A stretch of 64,000 nucleotides of DNA from CBDFKF01 sp965248765 (GTDB taxonomy: Bacteria; Pseudomonadota; Alphaproteobacteria; VGEJ01), in contig CBDFKF010000003.1 of NCBI GenBank assembly GCA_965248765.1, positions 124,001 through 188,000 of the forward strand, read 5' to 3'. Of the stretch, positions 28,177 through 36,899 are shown piece by piece. Below the pieces are notes generated by a model, which made no database searches, was not told the origin of the DNA, and saw only the letters and a program-made list of their open reading frames with translations. Both the position numbers and the translations under genes were made by a program. Every line of letters begins with the position of its first letter. The stretch's first letter is position 1.

Positions 28177-29001
28177 GTGTCCCGCATCGTTGAGACCGAA
28201 TTGGTGGAGGGCGCCGTGGCTCATCTATTCGCACAGGATGCGTTCAGCGGAAAGTCGGTTTTGGTCACCGGCGCGACGTCGGGTATCGGTGCCGGCACCG
28301 CCAAGGCCTTCGCCGCGCACGGCGCCGACGTTGTCGTCACGGGCCGCGATGCGGGACGGGGAAAGGCGGTAGTCGAAGAAAACCGGGCGGCCGGCGGCAG
28401 CGCGGAACTCAAACTCGGCGATATCGCCGATGTCCGCTTCTGTGACACGGTCGTCGCCGAAACCGTCGATCGCCTCGGTCGGCTCGATGTCCTGTTCAAC
28501 AACGCCGGTGTCTTCCTCAACGCAGACATTGACGAGATGTCAGACGAAGATTGGCACGCGCTCGTGGAGACCAACATCAGCGGTAGCTTCTACATGGCCC
28601 GGGCTGCGGTGCGTGCCATGACACCACGCGGCGGCGGTGCCATCGTAAATACGTCCTCGGAGTGCGGGTTGATCGCCTACGAGAACGCGGCGGCCTACAG
28701 CGCGACCAAGGGCGCGATTGTCATGTTGACGAAGGTGATGGCGCTTGATCACGCTCGCGATGGCATCCACGTCAACGCGGTTTGCCCCGGCGATATCGAC
28801 ACGCCGATGATGGACCAGAGCTGGGGTGCGCTCGGGGTCCCGCCGGCGGAGGCGCGCGAGCGCGTTAAGGAGCATGTGCCGGCCGGGTTGGTCGGCCAGC
28901 CGATGGATATCGCGCATGCCGTCATGTACCTCGCCTCCGATGCGGCCCGCTTCGTCACAGGCATTACGCTGTCGGTTGACGGCGGCACGACGGCGCGCTG
29001 A
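28177..29001 (+). CDS. SDR-family NAD(P)-dependent oxidoreductase
   Basis: 274 residues. The Rossmann motif is GATSGIG; NNAG follows the third strand; the catalytic Ser is in NTSSECG and the Tyr/Lys pair is in AAYSATKGA. The late segment PGDIDTPMMD and the end TGITLSVDGGTTAR are typical of classical SDRs. The start is GTG 28177; GTG 28216, with GGAGGG upstream, is an alternative giving a shorter N-terminus. Substrate unknown. The gene ends 63 bp before the tRNA-Ser fragment. Confidence 0.9.
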   Translation: MSRIVETELVEGAVAHLFAQDAFSGKSVLVTGATSGIGAGTAKAFAAHGADVVVTGRDAGRGKAVVEENRAAGGSAELKLGDIADVRFCDTVVAETVDRLGRLDVLFNNAGVFLNADIDEMSDEDWHALVETNISGSFYMARAAVRAMTPRGGGAIVNTSSECGLIAYENAAAYSATKGAIVMLTKVMALDHARDGIHVNAVCPGDIDTPMMDQSWGALGVPPAEARERVKEHVPAGLVGQPMDIAHAVMYLASDAARFVTGITLSVDGGTTAR

Positions 29002-29064
29002 TCACGTCAGCCTTCATCGCCGGTTTCGCGGCCGCTGCCGATTGTGCTAAGTCCCGCCTGCCTC

Positions 29065-29107
29065 GGAGGGGTGCCGGAGTGGTCGAACGGGGCGGTCTCG
29101 AAATACG
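29065..29107 (+). pseudogene. tRNA-Ser(CGA) 5' fragment
   Basis: The first ~40 bases read as a bacterial tRNA-Ser: acceptor strand GGAGGGG, serine D-arm GCCGGAGTGGTCGAACGGGG and anticodon loop CTCGAAA with CGA. The 3' side of the anticodon stem should follow but is replaced by TACGAGG, and no long variable arm or matching 3' acceptor strand is seen within 90 bases. A weak resemblance to a T-arm (GAATCCCATCC at about 29126-29136) hints at a decayed 3' half. The IS21 remnant starts 64 bp downstream. Confidence 0.65.
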
Positions 29108-29170
29108 AGGCCACCCATCCTACGGAATCCCATCCTATGTCTGCCAGTCCGGGTTTCTGCGGCTTTGAGC

Positions 29171-29617
29171 TGTTAACGGCGGAGGAATAATGCAGCACGC
29201 GGAGCGGCTGGGCGGTCCGGTCGCGGCGGCGCAAAATTGCGCCACCTATAGCCCCTTGTCGGTTGTGGTGAGGGGCAGGAGATGTACGGCGTGGAGCTCT
29301 ATGCGGCGGTTCGTCTGGCGGTTGTCGACGAGGGTCTGAGCCATCACGATGCGGGCCGTCGGTTCGGCATCGACCGCCGGACGGTGAAGAAGATGCTGAG
29401 CTATTCGGCGCCGCCGGGCTACCGGCGGCCCAAGCTGGATGGGTTCACCGGCATCGTCGACGCGATCCTGGAGGCGGACACGGATCCGGACGTGCCGCGC
29501 AAGCAGCGCCACACGGCGCACCGGATCTTCGAGCGGCTGCGGGACGAGCACGGGTTCGCCGGCGGCTATACCATGCAGACCGTGTGGAAACTCTGGGTGG
29601 CGGGGATGGAGGTTTAG
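29171..29617 (+). mobile_element. IS21-family remnant, left end
   Basis: TGTTAACGGCGGAGGAATAA looks like an IS21-type terminus. It is followed by GCGGCGCAAAATTGCGCCAC (29230-29249), the sort of repeat IS21 elements carry near their ends, and then by the start of an istA gene. No istB and no right end follow, so only the left part survives. Confidence 0.6.
29282..29617 (+). pseudogene. IstA transposase N-terminal fragment (IS21 family)
   Basis: 111 residues. The N-terminal IstA helix-turn-helix region is clear (LSHHDAGRRFGIDRRTVKKM, then RRPKLDGFTGIVDAIL and KQRHTAHRIFERLRDEHGF). After GGYT, at about 29570, the sequence leaves the family and soon stops; the integrase core that should follow is absent. 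The gene is truncated to roughly a quarter of normal length. Confidence 0.75.
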
Positions 29618-29737
29618 GTAACCATGATTTGCGGCGATCCCACGTAATCTGGCGGTTTGGCGCCGGTAGCCCTGTGGAAGGGGCTCCAGGCCTCCGTGGA
29701 TCGATGTGCGGCGCTCGATTTTGGCCTGATTCCCGTC

Positions 29738-30637
29738 TCATGCCCTCGCGGCGGCGATCAAGGCGGGAACACCTACCAGCGAGATCGCGCGGCGGATGTT
29801 GTAAGCCAGCGCCGTGATGCTGAACTCGCCGCGCACGTTCTCCAGCCGCCGGGTCAGGAAGGCACCCTGGCCCATCCATTGTTTGATTGAGCCGAAGGGA
29901 TGCTCGACGCTTTCACGGCGCGCATCGAGCAGCTCCGGGCGGGCCGCCAATCGTTCTGCCATGCGCTCCAGGATCGCTTCGGCGCTTGCGCTTGCTGTGT
30001 AGCGCCAGGCGTTGGCCGTCGGGGCAGATGTAAATGTCCTCGCCGCCGTCATAGCGGAAGCGTTCCTTGGGAAAGAGCCCCTGGCTCACCGTGGATCCGC
30101 GCTGGGGCTTGGGCACATGCGGCACGACGCCGGCATTCTCGCAGGCCTCGATATCCTCGATCTTGAAGTAGCCCGCGTCGGCGACCGCGTCGATCCAATC
30201 GACGGCCAGGTTCCGACGGGCCACCACCGCCGTCTCGGCCAATAGACCGAGATCGCTGACCTTGTTATGGACCTGCTGCTCGGCGATCAGTTTGTGCTTG
30301 GCGTCCACGGCGATCTGAATGTTGTAGCCGACACCGACCCGGGTCTCGGCGTACATCGCCCGGCTGTCCGGATCCGTCAAAGAGAGCTGGTCCTCGCCAC
30401 TCGCAGCCAGCGCGTCTCGATGTTCCTCAAACCGCTCACGCCGCCCTTGGATCGCAGCGATCTTCTCCTGGATATGCTCCACCTCGCCGCCGCCGGTGCC
30501 GCCCTCGTCTTGCTCGTCGGCCTCGTCGAGCCGGTCGAGATAACGCGACAACCTCTCGTCGCTCTCGGCCAACGCCTTCGCCAGCTTCGCTTTGGTGAAG
30601 TTCCGCTTCCGGCTGTTCACTGCCTTGATTCGTTCCG
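29738..30637 (-). pseudogene. IS1182-family transposase remnant, truncated and internally deleted
   Basis: The middle of the transposase is seen at about 30637-30010 (RIKAVNSRKRNFTKAKLAKA; TRVGVGYNIQIAVDAKHKL; ICPDGQRLALHSKR). Its end is in another frame at about 30005-29738 (ILERMAERLAARPELLDARR; VEHPFGSIKQWMGQGAFLTR). Between them some 40 residues, including the cysteine cluster expected after CPDGQRL, are missing along with a frame change. The N-terminal ~130 residues are absent too. It abuts the peroxiredoxin upstream region. Confidence 0.8.
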
Positions 30638-30791
30638 CGCGCGGCAGCGCTGGCGCGCACGAATGAGAGGCACCCTCGCCGCGCCTCGTTCGCGCATTGC
30701 AACGCCCCCGCGAATCGCCTAAACGGATGCCGAGGGCCGCCCCCGGCGCTCCACCCCCACACATATCGATCCAGCACAGGGAGATAACGAC

Positions 30792-31274
30792 ATGACGGTC
30801 AAGGTTGGCGACAAGGTACCCGACGGCGCATTGGGCGAATTTACTGACTCCGGTCCACAGCAGGTGTCCACCTCGGATCTCTTCAGCGGCAAGCGGGTGG
30901 CGTTGTTCGCCGTTCCCGGCGCCTACACCCCGACCTGTTCGAACCAACACCTGCCCGCCTTCGTCGAGAACGCCGCGGCGATCAAGGCCAAGGGCATCGA
31001 TACCATCGCCTGCATGTCGGTCAACGACGCGTTCGTGATGGGAGCCTGGGGGCGCGATCAGAACGTCGGCGACAAGGTGCGCATGCTCGCCGACGGCAAT
31101 GCCACCTGGACTCAGGCGCTGGGGCTGGAGCTCGATGCCTCGGGCTACGGCATGGGCACCCGCTCCAAGCGCTTCTCGATGATCGTCGACAACGGCACCG
31201 TCACCCATCTCAACGTCGATGAGAGCGGGGGGCTCGAGGTGAGCAGCGCCGAGAAGCTCCTCGAACAGGCCTGA
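30792..31274 (+). CDS. Peroxiredoxin (Prx5/AHP1 type)
   Basis: 160 residues. The peroxidatic cysteine is C49 in VPGAYTPTCSNQHLPAF. The typical Prx5 segments MSVNDAFVMGAWG and GTRSKRFSMIVDNGTV follow. Family knowledge: reduces hydrogen peroxide and organic peroxides using glutathione/glutaredoxin or thioredoxin, in the cytoplasm. It converges on rnhA with a strong hairpin between. Peroxiredoxin next to rnhA and ispH is an order often seen in alphaproteobacteria. Confidence 0.92.
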   Translation: MTVKVGDKVPDGALGEFTDSGPQQVSTSDLFSGKRVALFAVPGAYTPTCSNQHLPAFVENAAAIKAKGIDTIACMSVNDAFVMGAWGRDQNVGDKVRMLADGNATWTQALGLELDASGYGMGTRSKRFSMIVDNGTVTHLNVDESGGLEVSSAEKLLEQA

Positions 31275-31294
31275 GCTGCCCGGCGCGTAGCGTT

Positions 31295-31320
31295 CACGGG
31301 CCGGCTTAGCCGGCCCCGTG
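31295..31320. terminator. Bidirectional hairpin between peroxiredoxin and rnhA
   Basis: CACGGGCCGGC-TTA-GCCGGCCCCGTG forms a very GC-rich stem (one bulged C, loop of three) between two convergent stop codons. No T-run is evident, but the placement fits a two-way terminator. Confidence 0.6.
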
Positions 31321-31324
31321 CCGC

Positions 31325-31771
31325 TCAGAGATAGCTAGCCATGCCGTCGCGGGCGAGTTGATCGGCACGCTCGTTCTCTGGGTGGCCGGCATGGCCACGC
31401 ACCCAATGCCACTCCACCTCATGCGCCGCCAGCGCCTGCTCGAGCGTTTGCCACAGGTCCTTGTTCTTGACGGGCTTGCGTTGTGACGTACGCCAGCCGT
31501 TGCGCTTCCAGGTGTGGATCCACTGGCTGATGCCGTCGCGCAGGTAGACGCTGTCGGTGTGAAGCCGCACCCGGCTTGCTCGCGTCAGCGCCGACAGCGC
31601 CTCTATGGCCGCCTGCAGCTCCATGCGGTTGTTGGTGGTGGCGGCCGCGCCGCCGTTGATCTCCTTCTCGATGCCGCCATAGAGCAACAACGCGCCCCAG
31701 CCGCCGGGGCCAGGGTTTCCCGAGCACGCGCCGTCGGTATAGATCTCGACGGTATCAGGCTGGTTGGGCAA
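31325..31771 (-). CDS. rnhA: Ribonuclease HI
   Basis: 148 residues. The acidic active site is complete: D13 (IYTDGACSGNPGPGGWG), E51 (NNRMELQAAI), D73 (HTDSVYL) and the late Asp in HAGHPENERADQLA. Family knowledge: cuts RNA in RNA-DNA hybrids during replication and R-loop removal. Its start overlaps the ispH 3' end by 17 bp. In related genomes a homoserine kinase gene often lies between ispH and rnhA; it is absent here. Confidence 0.95.
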   Translation of the reverse strand: MPNQPDTVEIYTDGACSGNPGPGGWGALLLYGGIEKEINGGAAATTNNRMELQAAIEALSALTRASRVRLHTDSVYLRDGISQWIHTWKRNGWRTSQRKPVKNKDLWQTLEQALAAHEVEWHWVRGHAGHPENERADQLARDGMASYL

Positions 31772-32753
31772 CGTCGGCGTCGGGGGCTTCTTCGAGCACC
31801 CGCGGAAGCTTGAAGCGCACGTCCTCGCGTCGCCCAGTGACGGCCTCGAGGCATACGGTGTAGCGGGCGCGAAAGGCGTCGATCACCTCCTCCACCAACA
31901 GCTCAGGCGCCGAGGCGCCGGCGCTGATACCGACCGTGCCGACCCCGGCAAGCTCTTGCCACGCGATATCGCCGGCGCGCTCGACCAGGCTCGCCTGCGG
32001 ACAGCCGTGGGCGGTCGCGACCTCGACCAGCCGCAACGAATTGGACGAGTTCGGTGCCCCGATCACGAGGAACGCATCGCACCGCCGGGCAATCGCCTTC
32101 ACCGCATCCTGGCGGTTCTGCGTGGCGTAGCAGATGTCCTCCTTGTATCGCTCGCGGATGCTGGGAAACCGCCGCTTAAGGACAGTCACGATGCCGGCGG
32201 TCTCGTCCACCGACAGGGTGGTCTGGGTGATGTAGGCGAGATTGTCGGGATCGGCTGGCTCGATCGTCCCAGCATCGCCAATCGTTTCGATCAGACTCGT
32301 CGCCCCCTCGGGGAGCTGCCCCATGGTGCCGATCACCTCGGGGTGCCCGGCATGGCCAATCAGCACGATGTGCCGGCCGGCCGCGAAGTGCCGCTCGGCG
32401 TCGCGATGCACCTTGCTGACGAGCGGACAGGTGGCATCGATGTGGAGCAGGCCACGCCGTTGCGCTTCGGCCGGCACCGACTTGGGCACGCCGTGGGCCG
32501 AGAAGATGACGGGCACGTCGCCGGGCACCTCGTCGAGCTCATCGACGAAGATCGCCCCGCGCTGTTCCAGGCTCTCGACCACGTAGCGATTGTGGACGAT
32601 CTCGTGGCGGACGTAGACCGGGGGGCCGTAGCGTTCGAGCGCCCGCTCGACGATCTGAATCGCCCGGTCGACGCCGGCGCAGAAGCCGCGCGGGCTGGCT
32701 AGGAGAATGGTCAGGGACGGCCGTGCGCCTTCGCCGACAGGCACCTCGTTCAT
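31755..32753 (-). CDS. ispH: 4-hydroxy-3-methylbut-2-enyl diphosphate reductase
   Basis: 332 residues from MNEVPVGEGARPS. The three cluster cysteines are in PRGFCAGVDRA (C25), DATCPLVSKVH and DICYATQNRQDAV. IAWQELAGVGTVGISAGASA marks the C-terminal third. Family knowledge: a [4Fe-4S] enzyme making IPP and DMAPP in the last step of the MEP isoprenoid pathway. An upstream ATG (32822) exists but the extra residues are not family-like. Confidence 0.95.
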   Translation of the reverse strand: MNEVPVGEGARPSLTILLASPRGFCAGVDRAIQIVERALERYGPPVYVRHEIVHNRYVVESLEQRGAIFVDELDEVPGDVPVIFSAHGVPKSVPAEAQRRGLLHIDATCPLVSKVHRDAERHFAAGRHIVLIGHAGHPEVIGTMGQLPEGATSLIETIGDAGTIEPADPDNLAYITQTTLSVDETAGIVTVLKRRFPSIRERYKEDICYATQNRQDAVKAIARRCDAFLVIGAPNSSNSLRLVEVATAHGCPQASLVERAGDIAWQELAGVGTVGISAGASAPELLVEEVIDAFRARYTVCLEAVTGRREDVRFKLPRVLEEAPDADVAQPA

Positions 32754-32929
32754 GGGCTGGTCATAGCATGGCCCGGCACGAGGCCGCCATGTCCATACCA
32801 CATCCGCATGGCACCATCCCATCTACCCGACTGGCTGTGGCTCGCCATTCGTGGCATTATCAAGTGGGCAGCGGCGCAGGAACCCCCAGCGAGTGGCGGC
32901 TGTACCAAGAAAACCGAGGGAGGAATACG

Positions 32930-33994
32930 ATGCGACTAGAGAAGAAACTTGGCTTGGCCGTTCTCGGCTTGGCCATCGTGCTTGGTGCCGGACTGGCGAG
33001 TCAGATCGCCGTGGCCGCCGACAAGTACAGGGTCATTTACATCGCTCCGCAGCTCAACAACGCCGCTGACATCGTGATCGCCAGGAATTGGCAGGAAGTC
33101 GCCGAGAGCCTCGGGATGGAGGCGGTGATCAAGAACGCCGAAATCGATGCCAAACGGGAAGCGGACGAGTGGGCTACGGCCATTGCGCTTGGCTATGACG
33201 CCATCGTCGGTGGCCCGGTCGACAGCGTGGCCGCCACCATCTCGGTGAAAAAAGCCAACGCGGCCGGCATTCCGGTGTTCATGCTCGGTCGAACCTCGGC
33301 CGGTGGCAAAGTCGAGCTGATCGCGCGCGCAGACAACATCTCGCTCGGGACGATCGCGGCCGAGGAGCTGGTCATGCGCATCAAGGCGCAACGCGGTGAG
33401 GTTGCCGGTAAGGTGCTCGAGCTTCACGGCCCGATGGACCAGGTCAATGCGCGTCAGCGCAGCGAGGCCATCCAGGCGGTGCTCGCCAAGTACCCAAAGA
33501 TCGAACTGATCCGGAAGCTGCAGCACTGGACGCCGGAGGAGTTCTTCGACATCACCAAGGCCGTCGCCAGCTCCAACGATCTCGTCGGCATCACGATGGG
33601 CAGCGACGTCATCCCCGGTGTCGATGCCGCACTCGAGTCGATCGGCCAGCTGAAGATGGTCGGCGACCCCGATCACATCGTGGTCACCGGGATCGACGCA
33701 GACCCACGGATCCTGGACTTGATCGGCAAGGGCATGTGGGATGCCTCGGCCCTCCAGGACATGGTCGGCTACGGCACGATTCTTGCTCACTACATCAAGG
33801 ATTATCTCGACGGTAGCTTCAAGATCACCGCCGCGGGAACCATCGACAACCCGGGCGCGCCGTACCATGGGATCAAGGCGCAATGGGCGGCGGATACCGA
33901 GGGCTGGCAGATCGAGACTCCGAGCCGAGCGGTCGACAAATCGAACCACACCGATCCGACGCTCTGGGGCAACGCGATCAAGAAATACCAATAG
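32930..33994 (+). CDS. Sugar ABC transporter substrate-binding protein (CUT2/RbsB-like)
   Basis: 354 residues. A signal peptide (KLGLAVLGLAIVLGAGLASQ, then IAVAADKY) is followed by a two-lobed periplasmic binding fold of the ribose/galactose type: YRVIYIAPQLNNAADIVIAR, GYDAIVGGPVDSVAATI, GKVLELHGPMDQVNARQRSE. The start has GAGGGAGGA eight bases upstream. Family knowledge: delivers a sugar or polyol to the membrane permease. Permease and ATPase genes follow in the same direction. Confidence 0.9.
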   Translation: MRLEKKLGLAVLGLAIVLGAGLASQIAVAADKYRVIYIAPQLNNAADIVIARNWQEVAESLGMEAVIKNAEIDAKREADEWATAIALGYDAIVGGPVDSVAATISVKKANAAGIPVFMLGRTSAGGKVELIARADNISLGTIAAEELVMRIKAQRGEVAGKVLELHGPMDQVNARQRSEAIQAVLAKYPKIELIRKLQHWTPEEFFDITKAVASSNDLVGITMGSDVIPGVDAALESIGQLKMVGDPDHIVVTGIDADPRILDLIGKGMWDASALQDMVGYGTILAHYIKDYLDGSFKITAAGTIDNPGAPYHGIKAQWAADTEGWQIETPSRAVDKSNHTDPTLWGNAIKKYQ

Positions 33995-34134
33995 GCCAAC
34001 CGAAGAGCCGTATAGCGGGTCGGGTGCGCGCGCAAGCGTGCACCCGATTTCGCGCAGCCCGATGATCATTGGCTCAGGCGGCGCCCGCGAATAGCAGCTC
34101 CCGCCTGGACACTCACTCACTACGCGTATTGGCG

Positions 34135-35121
34135 ATGCCGGCACTGACAAGGTTCCTGCTGCGGAACGCGGTTTGGGTCGTGCTCCTGTTCGTCACGATC
34201 GCGTTCGTCATCGCTGAGCCGCGCATGCTTTCGGTGCGCATCCTCATCAACGTGCTCGAGCACTCGTCGATCCTCGGCATCCTGGTGATCGGCATGATCT
34301 TCTGCCTGCTCGCCGGCCGCTTCGACCTGTCATCTGAATCAACGCTTGGCTTCAGCGCGTTAGTTGGCGCCTGGATGGTCTCGACCAACATAAACTTCGG
34401 GTCGGGCTGGTTCTTGCCGCCACTGGTGGTCGTCATCCTGATGCTGGCCATGGGGGTGGCCATCGGCTGCATCAACAGCTTCTTCATCATCAAGCTCAGG
34501 GTAAACGCCTTCATCGTGACCTTGGCCATGCTGCTGGCGTTGCGCGGCTTCACCTATGTCTTCACCGACGCCAACACCATGTACGATCTGCCGGACACGT
34601 TCATCGGCCTCGGCAGCTACAGCATTGGCGGCATGCTGCCGGTGTCCGTGATCCTGTTTCTCGGCTTGTTCGTGCTCAGTCAGTTCGTCCTGAGCTATAC
34701 GGGTTTTGGTCGCGACCTCTACGCCATCGGCGGTAACCGCGAGGCGGCCTTCGCCGCCGGCATCAGGGTCGATCGGCGCACGCTGACCGCCTTCATCATC
34801 TCCGGCATGCTCGCCGCGCTCGGCGGCTGGGTGCTGGCCGGCCGCTTGCAGGCGGTGACCATCAACCTTGCCCAAGGCATGGTGTTCGAGGTCTTCGCTG
34901 CCGCGGTGATCGGCGGCGTGAGCCTGGCCGGCGGCAAAGGCAACATGATCGGCCCGCTCGGCGGCGTGCTGCTGTTGGGGGTGATCACGACGGGCCTGAG
35001 CGTGATGCCGATATCCAGCTTGTGGGTCGATGCCGTACGCGGGATCCTCATTCTGGCGGCGGTCGTGCTGTGGCGCGTGACCGAGATTTATGAAGAGCGA
35101 TGGCGGGCGAGCACTCTGTGA
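34135..35121 (+). CDS. Sugar ABC transporter permease (RbsC/FrcC-like)
   Basis: About 328 residues with roughly eight to ten hydrophobic segments (NAVWVVLLFVTIAFVIA; SSILGILVIGMIFCLLAG; PLVVVILMLAMGVAIGC). The conserved cytoplasmic loop is YAIGGNREAAFAAGIRVDRR, and the late GMVFEVFAAAVIGGVSLAGG marks the BPD_transp_2 family. The start could instead be TTG 34069. Neither has a strong ribosome binding site, and ATG 34135 places the first helix near the N-terminus. It overlaps the ATPase gene by 22 bp. Confidence 0.88.
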   Translation: MPALTRFLLRNAVWVVLLFVTIAFVIAEPRMLSVRILINVLEHSSILGILVIGMIFCLLAGRFDLSSESTLGFSALVGAWMVSTNINFGSGWFLPPLVVVILMLAMGVAIGCINSFFIIKLRVNAFIVTLAMLLALRGFTYVFTDANTMYDLPDTFIGLGSYSIGGMLPVSVILFLGLFVLSQFVLSYTGFGRDLYAIGGNREAAFAAGIRVDRRTLTAFIISGMLAALGGWVLAGRLQAVTINLAQGMVFEVFAAAVIGGVSLAGGKGNMIGPLGGVLLLGVITTGLSVMPISSLWVDAVRGILILAAVVLWRVTEIYEERWRASTL

Positions 35122-35867
35122 CGCCGACGGCAGAAGCGAAGTCTGCCCTTCTCCAGGTGCGGGGTCTGTCCAAGCATTTCGACCACGTCGTTGCGCTCGA
35201 GGACGTGAGTTTCGAAGCCCACAGCCACCAGGTGCTAGGCCTGGTCGGCGACAACGGCGCCGGCAAGTCGACCCTGATCAAGCTTGTTTCGGGCGTCCAC
35301 CGGGCAAACGCAGGCGAGATTTATTTTGACGATCGACGCGTCGCCTTCGACACGCCACGGGACTCGCGACACGCGGGGATCGAGGTGATCTACCAGGACA
35401 TGGCGCTGGTCAATGAACTCGAGGTCTGGGAGAACGTGTTTCTCGGCCGGCTGCTGCGCAACAGTCTCGGTATGATCGATCGCAGACGCATGATCGAGGA
35501 GGCCGCGCATCTTCTCGAACGTCTCGGCCTTGACGCCCTCTCGCCGACCACCCAAGTCGGCTACTTGTCCGGCGGCCAGAAGAAGGGCGTCGCCATATCG
35601 CGCGCGCTCTACTGGGATACCCGCTTGATCTTCATGGATGAACCGACGGCGGCTCTCGCCGTCTTCGAGATTCGCAAGGTGCTGGAGCAGATCGAGACAT
35701 TGAAGCAGGGGGGCGTCGCCGTCGTCTTCGTCAGTCACAATCTGAAGGAGATCCTGGCCACCGCCGATCGGGTCATGGTGCTCCACCGTGGACAGCTCAC
35801 CGGCATCCGCGATGCCAAGGAAACCAATGAGGACGAAATCATCCGGCTTATGATGGGCAGCGCGTAG
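35100..35867 (+). CDS. Sugar ABC transporter ATP-binding protein (single-domain, FrcA-like)
   Basis: 255 residues with one nucleotide-binding domain. Walker A is GDNGAGKST, the Q-loop region VIYQDMALVNELEVWENVFL, the signature YLSGGQKKGVAISRA, Walker B LIFMDEPTAAL and the switch His is in VFVSHNL. The single domain resembles the ATPases of FrcBCA-type fructose transporters rather than the double-domain RbsA. It overlaps the permease gene, and the phytanoyl-dioxygenase gene follows 34 bp later, so the four genes probably form one operon. Confidence 0.9.
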   Translation: MAGEHSVTPTAEAKSALLQVRGLSKHFDHVVALEDVSFEAHSHQVLGLVGDNGAGKSTLIKLVSGVHRANAGEIYFDDRRVAFDTPRDSRHAGIEVIYQDMALVNELEVWENVFLGRLLRNSLGMIDRRRMIEEAAHLLERLGLDALSPTTQVGYLSGGQKKGVAISRALYWDTRLIFMDEPTAALAVFEIRKVLEQIETLKQGGVAVVFVSHNLKEILATADRVMVLHRGQLTGIRDAKETNEDEIIRLMMGSA

Positions 35868-35901
35868 CGGGCGGCGTCGCATCCGACCAACGGAGGAGGA
35901 A

Positions 35902-36870
35902 ATGGCACTCAGCGCGGCACAGGTAGGGCAGTACGAACGCGACGGCTTTCTGATCGTCGAGGACCTTCTCCAGGACGGTGACCTGCAGCCGCTCATCGAC
36001 GAGATCGCGGCCAACGTGGACAACCTGGCGCACCGTCTCTTCGAGGCCGGCAAGATCAAGAGCACCTACGTCGAGAAAGATCACTACACCCGCATGGCCG
36101 CGATCGCGGGCGATTTCGATGAGGCGCCCGGCCTCTTTCAGATCAGCACGCCGATGGGGCCGGAACTGGCGAGGCTGTGGTCCTCGGAAGCGCTGCTGGA
36201 GATCGTCGCCCAATTCATCGGTCCCGACATCGAGGGCGGTGCGATCTGGAATGTGCGGCCGAAGGTGCCGGAGAACGCGCTGATGACGGTTCCTTGGCAC
36301 CAGGATTGCGGCTACCTCGCGCCGGAGGCCCAACACACACCGCAGCCGGCGTGCTGGATCCCGCTGCTTGATGTCACCGAGGAATTGGGTTGCCTGCAGG
36401 TCGTGCGCGGCGGCCACCGGCCCCTCGGCAACGCGCCCCACCTGGTCGAAAAGAAGATCGCGGACCCGCGGTCTTGGTACCTCTACATTAAGGAGGATGA
36501 CCTTCCGCCCGGCGAGATCGTTACCTGCGAAATGCGCAAGGGATCCGTCCTGTTCCTCAACGAGAACTTGCCGCATTGCGGTGTGCGGAATCGCTCGGAC
36601 AAGGTGCGCTGGGCGATCGATGTGCGCTGGCAGAGGCCGACTGATCCGACCGGGCTCGAAGGCTTGCTGATCCGTGGTCCCCGTATGCGCAAGGCCGACG
36701 ATCCGAGCTTCCGGCCCGACATGATGCGATGGGCGCAACAGGAACGCGAGAAATACGATGAATGGGTGAGCCGTGGCGATGCCGACCCGCTCGACCCGAC
36801 CATCGACGGCTCATGGTACTTCGCGCGCTGGGATCCCGATTTCCGCGACTCGGCTGGGGCGGCCGGTTGA
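35902..36870 (+). CDS. Phytanoyl-CoA dioxygenase-family protein (PhyH)
   Basis: 322 residues. A double-stranded beta-helix Fe(II)/2-oxoglutarate fold is indicated by the iron facial triad H-x-D in PWHQDCGYL with a distal His in LPHCGVRN, followed by RWAIDVRWQRP for 2-oxoglutarate. The N-terminus YERDGFLIVEDLL is typical. GAGGAGG stands before the ATG. Family knowledge: hydroxylates a wide range of small molecules. Placement directly after a sugar-type transporter suggests it processes the imported compound, which is inference. Confidence 0.88.
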   Translation: MALSAAQVGQYERDGFLIVEDLLQDGDLQPLIDEIAANVDNLAHRLFEAGKIKSTYVEKDHYTRMAAIAGDFDEAPGLFQISTPMGPELARLWSSEALLEIVAQFIGPDIEGGAIWNVRPKVPENALMTVPWHQDCGYLAPEAQHTPQPACWIPLLDVTEELGCLQVVRGGHRPLGNAPHLVEKKIADPRSWYLYIKEDDLPPGEIVTCEMRKGSVLFLNENLPHCGVRNRSDKVRWAIDVRWQRPTDPTGLEGLLIRGPRMRKADDPSFRPDMMRWAQQEREKYDEWVSRGDADPLDPTIDGSWYFARWDPDFRDSAGAAG

Positions 36871-36899
36871 CGGCCGATCCGATCTAGCGGTCCAGCCGT

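Noticed and set aside
29065..29146. A complete functional tRNA-Ser ending in GCCA at 29146
   Set aside because: The anticodon stem is unpaired, there is no proper variable arm, and the 3' end does not pair with the GGAGGGG acceptor strand.
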